Shown: positions 49,674 through 56,711 of the stretch, in pieces
Layout: the number at the start of each line of letters is the position of its first letter
Numbering within the stretch: the stretch's first letter is position 1
DNA from: Streptomyces cyanogenus
GTDB taxonomy: Bacteria; Actinomycetota; Actinomycetes; Streptomycetales; Streptomycetaceae
Direction: 5' to 3'
NCBI RefSeq assembly: GCF_017526105.1
Contig: NZ_CP071839.1
Span: 1,732,501 to 1,796,500, forward strand
Length of the DNA stretch: 64,000 nt
Made by a program: the position numbers and the translations under genes
Notes under the pieces: generated by a model
Told to the model about the DNA's origin: nothing
Seen by the model: the letters and a program-made list of their open reading frames with translations, nothing else
The model's database searches: none

Positions 49674-50539
49674 CCGACCGTGCGCTCGTCGTGGTGCGCG
49701 CCGGGGCGCTGACCACCGTGCAGGACCGTGGGCGGCCGGGGTACGCGCATCTCGGCGTGCCCCGTTCCGGCGCGCTCGACCCGCCCGCGGCGGCGCTGGT
49801 GAACCGGCTCGTCGGCAACCCGCCGGAGGCCGCCGTCCTGGAGACCACCCTCGACGGCTGCGCGATGCGCCCGCGTTCGACGGTGACCGTGGCGGTCGGG
49901 GGCGCGCCGTGCCCGGTGGCGGTGGGTGGTCGCCCGGCCGCGTGGGGCGCGCCGGTCGTGGTGCCGGCGGGCGAGCTGCTGGAGGTGGGCGCGGCCACGG
50001 CCGGTGTCCGCAGCTACCTCGCCTTCGGCGGCGGGATCGCCGTGGAGCCGGTCCTCGGCAGCCGCGCCACCGACCTGCTGTCCGGCCTTGGTCCGGCCCC
50101 GCTGGCGGACGGCACGGTGCTGCCGCTGGGCGCCCCGGCCGGCCCTCCCGCGCGTGTGGACGGCGCGCCGCAGCCGGCTCCGCCGGCCGCGCTCGTGCTC
50201 CGGGTGACCCCCGGCCCGCGCGACGACTGGTTCACGGCGCGCGCGGTGCGGGACCTGGCCACGCGCGCGTACCGGGTGTCCGCGGCGAGCAACCGCATCG
50301 GCCTGCGCACCGAGGGGCCCGCGCTGGAGCGGGCCCGGACCGGTGAACTCCCCAGCGAGGGCATGGTCCTGGGCGCGGTGCAGGTCCCGCCGGACGGCCG
50401 GCCGGTGATCTTCCTCGCGGACCATCCGACCACCGGCGGCTACCCGGTCGTCGCGGTGGTCCGCGCCGCCGACCTGCCGGCCGCGGCGCAGGCACTGCCG
50501 GGCACCCCGGTCCGGTTCGTACCGGTGCGGCGCCGCTGA
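49670..50539 (+). CDS. pxpC: 5-oxoprolinase subunit PxpC (KipA, biotin-dependent carboxyltransferase-like)
   Basis: A 289-residue subunit. It starts VVRAGALTTVQDRGRPGYAH and continues GVPRSGALDPPAAALVNRLV, the usual KipA N-terminus. Later segments include YLAFGGGIAVEPVLGSRATD, RVSAASNRIGLRTEGP and the C-terminal PVIFLADHPTTGGYPVVAVV. ATG 49670 overlaps the pxpB stop. Its final 100 bp are overlapped in antisense by the extended 3' end of the SGNH hydrolase gene, so the two genes converge into each other. Confidence 0.95.
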   Translation: MTDRALVVVRAGALTTVQDRGRPGYAHLGVPRSGALDPPAAALVNRLVGNPPEAAVLETTLDGCAMRPRSTVTVAVGGAPCPVAVGGRPAAWGAPVVVPAGELLEVGAATAGVRSYLAFGGGIAVEPVLGSRATDLLSGLGPAPLADGTVLPLGAPAGPPARVDGAPQPAPPAALVLRVTPGPRDDWFTARAVRDLATRAYRVSAASNRIGLRTEGPALERARTGELPSEGMVLGAVQVPPDGRPVIFLADHPTTGGYPVVAVVRAADLPAAAQALPGTPVRFVPVRRR

Positions 50540-51576
50540 ACGTCGGCGACCCCGCCGTCCGCGACCGTCCTGGGCCCGGGTACGACACCTTCCGCCGGGG
50601 CGGCCGTACCGTCGCCGAGGCGGCACCGCTGAGCCGCGGTGCCGTCGCCGGAGCCGCACCGCTGAACCCCGGTGCCGTCGCCAGGACCGCACCCCTGACC
50701 CCCGATGCCGTTCCCGGGGCCCTCCGGGAGTGCCGCAAGGGCTGCGGAGACCGCGGCCGACGCGCGCAGGTCCAGGCGGGCGCCGGTTCCCCGGGCCCGG
50801 TGGTGCAGCTCGTCGGCGGCGAGGCGCAGCAGCTGCGGCAGCAGGTCGTGGCAGCGCCGGAGCACCCAGCCGGTCCCGGCCGTGGCCAGCCACCACAGGC
50901 TCGCCGTGGGGGTCGGCTCGGGGGACTGCGGCTCGGGTGAGGGCGGTGCACCGGTGGCGCGGCCGGCCGCGGCGAGCAGGGCGTGGCAGCGGACGGCGAG
51001 CTGCCGGTGGCCGCGCTCGCCCGGGTGCAGCCGGTCCGCGCTCCACAGGGTCCGGTCGGTGATCCAGGCGTGGTCCGCCGCGTGCAGGTGGACGGCGTCG
51101 TACCGGTCGGACAGCGCGTGGACGACCGCGTTGACCGCCTGTTGCCGGCGGGCCAGCGGGCGGGCCAGGGCGTCCGGGAGCCTCAGCATGGCGCCGGGGT
51201 CGGGCAGGCAGGCGGTGAGCAGCGTGGCACCCTGCCGCGTGAAGGCCGCGTAGACCTGGTCCAGGCGGGCGGCCACGGCCCGGATGTCGAACGTGCGGCG
51301 CAGCGTGTCGTTGACGCCGACGACCACGGAGACCAGGTCGGGGCGCAGCTCCAGGGCCGCCGGTGTCTGCCGTTCCAGCACGTCCCGGGTCTGCGCCCCG
51401 GCGACCGCGAGGTTGGTGAACCGCACGTGCTCGCTGTTCTCGGCGAGGGAGGCCGCCAGCAGCGCGGCCCAGCCCCGCCATCCGGTGCCGACCGGGTCGC
51501 CCACGCCCTCGGTCAGCGAGTCCCCGAGGGCCACGAAGCGGATGGGGCCGCTCCGCTGTGGTGCGGCGGCTGTCAT
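50440..51576 (-). CDS. SGNH/GDSL hydrolase with repetitive C-terminal extension
   Basis: A 378-residue protein. The catalytic domain (about 1-215) has block I VALGDSLTEGVGDPVGTGWR, block II Gly in FTNLAVAGAQ, block III VVVGVNDTLRR and block V DRLHPGERGH, the complete Ser-Gly-Asn-His set. Such enzymes are esterases or acyl/acetylhydrolases. A linker and low-complexity tail follow, including three 11-residue repeats rich in GDGT and RC. The tail's 3' end overlaps pxpC by 100 bp. ATG 51576 overlaps the stop of the upstream glycosyltransferase gene (ATGA), tying it to glycan assembly. The C-terminal extension may be non-functional sequence kept open by the repeats. Confidence 0.87.
   Translation of the reverse strand: MTAAAPQRSGPIRFVALGDSLTEGVGDPVGTGWRGWAALLAASLAENSEHVRFTNLAVAGAQTRDVLERQTPAALELRPDLVSVVVGVNDTLRRTFDIRAVAARLDQVYAAFTRQGATLLTACLPDPGAMLRLPDALARPLARRQQAVNAVVHALSDRYDAVHLHAADHAWITDRTLWSADRLHPGERGHRQLAVRCHALLAAAGRATGAPPSPEPQSPEPTPTASLWWLATAGTGWVLRRCHDLLPQLLRLAADELHHRARGTGARLDLRASAAVSAALAALPEGPGNGIGGQGCGPGDGTGVQRCGSGDGTAAQRCRLGDGTAAPAEGVVPGPRTVADGGVADVQRRRTGTNRTGVPGSACAAAGRSAARTTATTG
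50617..50715. repeat. Three 33-bp tandem repeats inside the hydrolase gene 3' end
   Basis: Units at 50617-50649, 50650-50682 and 50683-50715 share the pattern CGCACCGCTGANCCC and GGTGCCGTCGCC. The length of 33 bp keeps the frame and encodes an 11-residue repeat in the hydrolase tail. A decayed partial unit precedes them. Confidence 0.85.
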
Positions 51577-52748
51577 GCCACGCCCTCCGGCACGGCGGGC
51601 CGGGCGTCGGGGCGGCGCAGCACCTCCGCGTCGTGGGCCGCAAGGAAGGCTTCCACGGCCGTTCCCCAGCCGAAGCACTCCGCACGCGCGCGTGCCGCTT
51701 CGCGCCGCTCGCCCTCACCGCGCTCCAGGAGGAGTTCCACGGCGTCCGCGAACGCCTCGGCACCGCCGGCGGCGGTGGCTCCGGCGGACCCGATGACCTC
51801 GGGCAGCGCGGACGCCGCGCTCGCCACCACCGGCGTGCCGCACGCCATGGACTCCAGCGCGGCCAGTCCGAAGGTCTCGGCGGGCCCGGGGGCGAGGCAC
51901 ACGTCGGCGGAGGCCTGGAGCGCGCCGAGGGCCGTCCGGTCGGAGACGTGCCCGAGGAAGGTCACCGGGAGCCCGCGGTCCCGCGCGCGCTGCTCCAGCC
52001 GGGCGCGCAGCGGCCCGTCCCCGGCCACCACGAGCACCGCCCGCCGCCCGCGCCGCAGCAGCGTGCCGAGGGCGTCCAGGGCCGTGCCGGGGCGCTTCTC
52101 CACGGACAGCCGGGAGGCCATCACGAGCAGCGCCTCGTCCCCGCGCGCGTAGCGGGCACGCAGCCCGGGGTCGTGCAGCGCGGGGTGACGTTCCATCAGG
52201 TCGACGCCCAGCGGGGCGCGTACGACGTTGCGCGCGCCGATGCGCACGAACTCGCGCTCGGCGAACTCGGTGGTGCACACCACCCGCGCGTAGACGTGGG
52301 CGGTCCGGGTGTTGAGGGAGTCGGCGGCGCGCCGGGCGAGGTGCTCGGGCAGGCCCCAGGTGCGCAGCACGCCGTCGGCGGTCTCGTGCGAGACCATCAC
52401 GGCGGGCACGCGCGCGCGGCGCGCCCAGCGGCCGGTCCAGCGCAGGGTGGTCCGGTCGGAGACCTCCAGCCGGTCCGGGGCCAGCTCCGTCAGGAGGGCG
52501 GCCACGCGCCGCCTGTCGGTGAGGACGCGGTAGCCGCCGGTGCCGGGCAGCAGCGGGCCGGGCAGGGTGATGACCCGGCCCTGTTCGGTGTCGCGGTCGG
52601 TGTGCCGTTCGCCGGGCACGATCAGCACGGGTTCGTGGCCGGCGGCCACGAAGCCCCTGCCGAGTTCCCGCAGGGCGGTGCGCAGGCCGCCGGAGGCGGG
52701 GGCGACGAAGTTGGCGAGCCGGACGATGCGCAGGGGCTGCCCGGTCAT
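51573..52748 (-). CDS. Glycosyltransferase family 4 protein
   Basis: A 391-residue GT-B fold transferase. The N-terminal acceptor domain starts IVRLANFVAPASGGLRTAL. The nucleotide-sugar domain has ASRLSVEKRPGTALDALGTL, VVAGDGPLRARLE, VTFLGHVSDRTALGALQ and the GT4 signature APGPAETFGLAALESMACGT with its EX7E pattern. It probably transfers a hexose from a nucleotide sugar to a membrane lipid or envelope glycan; donor and acceptor are unknown. Overlaps of 4 bp link it to the SGNH hydrolase gene downstream and the second GT4 gene upstream, so all three are translationally coupled. Confidence 0.92.
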   Translation of the reverse strand: MTGQPLRIVRLANFVAPASGGLRTALRELGRGFVAAGHEPVLIVPGERHTDRDTEQGRVITLPGPLLPGTGGYRVLTDRRRVAALLTELAPDRLEVSDRTTLRWTGRWARRARVPAVMVSHETADGVLRTWGLPEHLARRAADSLNTRTAHVYARVVCTTEFAEREFVRIGARNVVRAPLGVDLMERHPALHDPGLRARYARGDEALLVMASRLSVEKRPGTALDALGTLLRRGRRAVLVVAGDGPLRARLEQRARDRGLPVTFLGHVSDRTALGALQASADVCLAPGPAETFGLAALESMACGTPVVASAASALPEVIGSAGATAAGGAEAFADAVELLLERGEGERREAARARAECFGWGTAVEAFLAAHDAEVLRRPDARPAVPEGVA

Positions 52749-53872
52749 GCCGCCACCGCCGTCCTGCGGGCCGCGAGGACGTCCTCGTAGTGGCTGAGCA
52801 GCTGGTCGCCGACGGCGGCCCAGGTGCGGCCCTCGACGGTCGCGCGGGCCGACGCGCCGTACGCGGCCCGCCGCACGGGATCGGCGGCCAGGGCACGCAC
52901 GGCCGCCTCTACGGCGCCGGCGTCGCGCGGCGGGACCAGCAGGCCGGTACGGCCGTGGTCGACCAGGTCGAGCGGGCCGCCGGCGGCGGGCGCGACGACC
53001 GGGACGCCGCTGGCCATGGCCTCCTGGACGGTCTGGCAGAACGTCTCGAAGGGGCCGGTGTGCACGAACAGGTCCAGGGAGGCGAATATCCGGGCCAGGT
53101 CGTCGCCGGTGCGGCGGCCCAGGAAGACGGCGCCGGGCAGGGCCTCGGTCAGGTGCGCCTGGCTGGGTCCGTCGCCGACGACCACGACCCGCACGCCGGC
53201 CAGCCCGCAGACGCCGGAGAGGAGTTCCACGTGCTTCTCGGGGGCGAGCCGGCCGACGTAACCGACGATCAGTTCGCCGTTCGGGGCGAGGGCGCGGCGC
53301 AGCGCCTCGTCACGGTGCCGTGGCTGAAAACGTACGGTGTCCACGCCGCGCGGCCACAGCCGGACCCGCGGCACGCCGTGCTCCTCCAGGTCGGACAGGG
53401 CGGCGCTGGAGGGGGCCAGGGTGCGGTCGGCGGCGGCGTGCACGGAACGGATCCGCCGCCAGGCGGCGGCCTCCCCGGCGCCCATGTAGGTACGGGCGTA
53501 CCCGGCGAGGTCGGTCTGGTAGACGGCGACGGCGGGGACACCGAGCCGGGCGGCGGCCGCCATGCCGCGGACGCCGAGGACGAAGGGTCCGGCCAGGTGC
53601 ACCACGTCGGGGCGGTGGGCGACGAGGGCCGCGGCGAGGCGCCGGCTGGGCAGGGCGACGCGGACCTGGGGGTAGCCGGGGAGCGGAAGCGAGGGGACCC
53701 GTACGACCGGGCACGGGGCGTCCGTGTCCGGGCCGCTGCCGGGCGCGGGGGCGGGGGCGACGACGAGCGGGTGGTGACCGCGATCTACGAGGTGCCGGGC
53801 GGTCTGGAGCGCGCAGTGGGCCACGCCGTTCACATCGGGGGGAAAGGATTCGGTCACGATGACGACACGCAT
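52745..53872 (-). CDS. Glycosyltransferase family 4 protein (alpha-mannosyltransferase-like)
   Basis: A 375-residue GT4 enzyme starting MRVVIVTESFPPDVNGVAHC, close to the N-terminus of actinobacterial mannosyltransferases of the MgtA/PimB type. Other motifs are VDTVRFQPRHRD, VGYVGRLAPEKHVELLSG, VVVVGDGPSQAHL and HTGPFETFCQTVQEAMASGV. It is probably GDP-mannose-dependent and membrane-associated, but the acceptor is unknown. It is the first gene of the GT4-GT4-SGNH operon. The ATG at 53872 has only a weak SD-like GGGAAAGGA some distance upstream. Confidence 0.92.
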   Translation of the reverse strand: MRVVIVTESFPPDVNGVAHCALQTARHLVDRGHHPLVVAPAPAPGSGPDTDAPCPVVRVPSLPLPGYPQVRVALPSRRLAAALVAHRPDVVHLAGPFVLGVRGMAAAARLGVPAVAVYQTDLAGYARTYMGAGEAAAWRRIRSVHAAADRTLAPSSAALSDLEEHGVPRVRLWPRGVDTVRFQPRHRDEALRRALAPNGELIVGYVGRLAPEKHVELLSGVCGLAGVRVVVVGDGPSQAHLTEALPGAVFLGRRTGDDLARIFASLDLFVHTGPFETFCQTVQEAMASGVPVVAPAAGGPLDLVDHGRTGLLVPPRDAGAVEAAVRALAADPVRRAAYGASARATVEGRTWAAVGDQLLSHYEDVLAARRTAVAA

Positions 53873-54013
53873 ACGGGTGTTGTCGCCGTGCCGGACGTGC
53901 CCGCGTCGACTTCGATCTTTCGGTGCGGGAAACGTCCCGTGAGCGTTGGCCGCGCACCCGAGCGGGTCAGACGGCCGTCATGGCCGCCTGACCCGCAGGT
54001 CACCCGGTGTTCA

Positions 54014-54037
54014 CCCGGCGGGCGGTCGTCCGCCGGG
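54014..54037 (-). terminator. Hairpin terminator after the HEAT-like protein gene
   Basis: CCCGGCGGGC and GTCCGCCGGG form a 10-bp stem with one G-U pair and a 4-nt loop, 45 bp past the stop of the upstream minus-strand gene. It separates that gene from the glycosyltransferase operon. Confidence 0.65.
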
Positions 54038-54081
54038 ACAGAGGGGCGAGGGGAGGCCGGCCCGTGCCGGGCGATGCGGGG

Positions 54082-55500
54082 TCAGCCGAGTGCCGCGTCC
54101 GGTCCGAAGCGGCTGCGAACCGCGGTCTGCACCTCGGCCTCCTCGGCCGGATCGACGGCCAGGCGGCGCAGGCGCTCCACGACCCGGGCGTCACCGGTCT
54201 CGGCGTGCCGGGCTGCGAGTTCGCGGGTGGTCTCCTCGCAGTCCCACAGGCATTCGACGGCGAAGCCGGTGGCGAAGGAGGGGTCGGTGGCGGCCAGCGC
54301 GCGGGCGGCGCGGCCGCGGAGATGGGACGAGGCCGTCTCCCGGTAGACGTGGCGCAGGACGGGGGCCGCGCACGCGATGCCGAGGCGTCCGGCGCCGTCG
54401 ACGAGGGTCCCCAGAGTGGGGGCGTCGGGTCCCTCGCCGCGCACGGCCTCGCGGAGGGCGCCGAGGACGAGGTCGCGGTCCCGGGTGCCGCCGCGGGCGG
54501 CGAGCATGCGGCCGGCGGCGGCGCCGAGCGCGTCGGGGCGCTGGGCCCAGCGGCGCGCGCGGTCGACGGCGGCGACGCTGCGCATCCGTTCGAAGGCGTC
54601 GACGGCGGCCTCCACGACGAGCGCCGTCCCGTCGGTGACCGCGGCCTCGATCAGGTCGAGCGCGTCCCGGTCGTTGCCGTCGGCGAGGTAGCGCAGCGCG
54701 GTGCAGCGCGCTCCGTCGGTGCCGGTCCGGGCGGCCTGCACGATCTCGGGCCGGTCCTCTGGTCCGGCCACGGCGCCCAGGCAGCGGGCGGCGGGCACGT
54801 GGAGGGCGGCGCCGCGGTCGATGCCCTGCTGGGCCCACTCGAAGACGGCGCGCACGCTCCACCCCGGGCGGGGCCCGGTGGGTCGCATCTGCCGCTGCCA
54901 GCGGTCGAAGCAGCCGGCCTCGTGGGCGGCACGCACACGCGTGCCGATCGATTCGCGCGGATCCTCGGCCCACAGCCGCCAGGGCCGTGGTTCGAAGGCG
55001 TCGCGTACGGCGGCGGCCAGCTCGGCCTCGCCCTCGGCGTCGGTGCCGAAGCGGGCCAGGACGGGGACGGCGAGGGTGCGCAGACCCGCGTCGTCGTCCC
55101 TGAGGGCCAGCTCGTCCAGGGCCCAGGCCCAGTTGGAGCCGTGCGCCGCGTACCTGCGCAGCAGTTCCAGGGCGTCCCGCCGGCCGTAGGAGGCGAGGTG
55201 GCCGAGGACGGCCAGGGCCAGGCCGGTGCGGGACTCGTCGGTGTCGAGCACGTCCTCGGCGTCGAAGAGGTGCGCCTCCACGGCGTCCAGCTCGCCGTTC
55301 AGGTCGAGGAAGAGCCGGGCGTAGTACAGGGAGCGGTTCTCCAGCTGCCAGTCGTGGCGGGGGTCGCGCAGGACACAGTGGTTCAGGGCCGCGAGCGCTT
55401 CGGCGCGCGGGGCCGTGAGCGCGTGCAGCGTGCCGTCGCCACGGCCGCGCTGGAGCAGCCCGAGCAGCGTACCGCTGGGCGCTATGACCGGATCGAACAT
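54082..55500 (-). CDS. HEAT-like helical repeat protein
   Basis: A 472-residue all-helical, soluble protein without signal or catalytic motifs. Repeated pairs of helices of about 30-40 residues are visible, such as ALAVLGHLASYGRRDALELL, ALRYLADGNDRDALDLIEAA and AAGRMLAARGGTRDRDLVLG, the style of HEAT/PBS-lyase repeats. These act as protein-interaction scaffolds. Start chosen at ATG 55500 (MFDPVIAPSG), with GAGG upstream; a GTG at 55515 overlaps that SD and is rejected. Function unknown; it stands as a single transcription unit between hairpin and intergenic region. Confidence 0.8.
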   Translation of the reverse strand: MFDPVIAPSGTLLGLLQRGRGDGTLHALTAPRAEALAALNHCVLRDPRHDWQLENRSLYYARLFLDLNGELDAVEAHLFDAEDVLDTDESRTGLALAVLGHLASYGRRDALELLRRYAAHGSNWAWALDELALRDDDAGLRTLAVPVLARFGTDAEGEAELAAAVRDAFEPRPWRLWAEDPRESIGTRVRAAHEAGCFDRWQRQMRPTGPRPGWSVRAVFEWAQQGIDRGAALHVPAARCLGAVAGPEDRPEIVQAARTGTDGARCTALRYLADGNDRDALDLIEAAVTDGTALVVEAAVDAFERMRSVAAVDRARRWAQRPDALGAAAGRMLAARGGTRDRDLVLGALREAVRGEGPDAPTLGTLVDGAGRLGIACAAPVLRHVYRETASSHLRGRAARALAATDPSFATGFAVECLWDCEETTRELAARHAETGDARVVERLRRLAVDPAEEAEVQTAVRSRFGPDAALG

Positions 55501-55800
55501 GGGAAACAGCCTCACATCAAGCGTCGACGCAACCGGGGAACACGCACTACCTGGCCGCGTGACACAACGTCGGAGCGCCCGCCGTCTCTTGCTTGCTGTA
55601 GACCATCTCTCTCTGCCTCTCGTCGGTGGCCCATGCGGACCGCATCACGGCCCGCGCGGTGCGGCAACACCTGCCCAGCCATCGCGTCCGTGAATCACGA
55701 CGTCATGATGACCCGCGGTGTGTGCTGCCGCGACCGTATTTCCGGCGGCCCTGTACCGCCTCCCCCGTTTTCCGTGTCGTACCTGGTCAGTGCGTCGGCG
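55501..55800 (-). other. Intergenic region upstream of the HEAT-like gene (300 bp)
   Basis: No credible gene. It separates two minus-strand genes and should hold the HEAT-like gene's promoter. TCACGACGTCATGA at 55695-55708 is a near-palindrome with one mismatched pair, too common a form to call. No terminator hairpin is obvious after the ankyrin gene. Confidence 0.35.
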
Positions 55801-56193
55801 TCAGTGGACGCCGAACAGTTCCAGCAGCTCCGTCTTGCCGAACATCCGGGCCGTGTCGACGGCCGACGGCGTGCCCGCGGAAGGATCGGCTCCGCCCTCG
55901 ATGAGGGCCTTGATCACGTCCGTCTCACCCTTGAAGACGGCACCTGCGAGCGGGGTCTGGCCCCGGTCGTTGATCTGGTCCGCCGCCGCGCCGCGGGCGA
56001 GCAGCGCGCGCACCGCGTCGGCGTGGCCGTGGTAGGCGGCGAGCATCACGAGGGAGTCGCCGCGGTCGTTGGTGAGGTTGGCCGGAACACCCGCGTCGAC
56101 GTACGCCACGAGCGCCTCGGTCTGCCCCTGCCGGGCCAGATCGAAGATCTTGGTCGCCAGCTCCACGACCTCGGGGTCGGGGGCTTCGCTCAT
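55801..56193 (-). CDS. Ankyrin-repeat protein
   Basis: A 130-residue soluble protein of about three ankyrin repeats: NDRGDSLVMLAAYHGHADAV, NDRGQTPLAGAVFKGETDVI and a shorter last repeat with SAVDTARMFGKTELLELF. It probably mediates a protein contact; partner unknown. Start taken at ATG 56193 (MSEAPDPEVVEL), preceded by GGAGAGGTGG; the frame is open further upstream but without family resemblance. It is divergent from smeA and shares a 283-bp control region with it. Confidence 0.92.
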   Translation of the reverse strand: MSEAPDPEVVELATKIFDLARQGQTEALVAYVDAGVPANLTNDRGDSLVMLAAYHGHADAVRALLARGAAADQINDRGQTPLAGAVFKGETDVIKALIEGGADPSAGTPSAVDTARMFGKTELLELFGVH

Positions 56194-56458
56194 CGGCCGG
56201 ACCACCTCTCCATGCTGATTCGGGGACTGCTTCCTACGAGTGAATCGCCAGCGTACTGGCTTCTGTGGCACATGACCCGATGTGCCCGAGGTAAAGATCA
56301 GCAGCAGCTCCCGCCGCAGGCAACTCACCTGGTCAAACGGACACCGACCGGATCCTCCGAGTGGGGGAAATCAACCGATTTTCATCCAGTTGCACCTTTA
56401 ATCGTATGGATACATCCTGTGATCCTGGAAGAACTCATGGTGACTGTCCCCCACCTTC

Positions 56459-56463
56459 GACAC
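56459..56463 (+). promoter_or_regulatory. GACAC motif (possible WhiA contact) before smeA
   Basis: GACAC, the core recognised by the sporulation regulator WhiA, lies just ahead of the smeA SD (AGGAGG at 56465-56470). smeA-sffA is developmentally expressed in S. coelicolor. A 5-bp motif is expected often by chance, so this is only a candidate. Confidence 0.25.
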
Positions 56464-56476
56464 CAGGAGGCCCCAA

Positions 56477-56671
56477 ATGATCCTCTCCCTCTCAGGCGTG
56501 CTGCTGCTCGGCATCGTCGTCTTCCTGTTCTTCCGCAAGGACGGACTGAAGGGCTCGCACGCCACGGTGTCGGCCCTGTTCGGCTTCTACCTGTCGACCA
56601 CAGGCATCGCCCCGAGCATCAGAGCCGGAGGAGAGAGCCTGGCCAGCCTCCTGGGCGGCATCAAGTTCTGA
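56477..56671 (+). CDS. smeA: Small sporulation membrane protein SmeA
   Basis: A 64-residue protein with an N-terminal membrane helix (LSGVLLLGIVVFLFF) followed by a positive RKDGLKGSH turn, a second hydrophobic stretch VSALFGFYLSTTG, and the tail LASLLGGIKF. Size, sequence style and position directly before an FtsK/SpoIIIE-like gene match S. coelicolor SmeA, which localises to sporulation septa and recruits SffA. The ATG at 56477 has a perfect AGGAGG 6 nt upstream. sffA starts 40 bp after its stop. Confidence 0.9.
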   Translation: MILSLSGVLLLGIVVFLFFRKDGLKGSHATVSALFGFYLSTTGIAPSIRAGGESLASLLGGIKF

Positions 56672-56711
56672 CCCCGCACGTCCCGCCCGCACGCACCCCC
56701 AGGAGTCAGCA

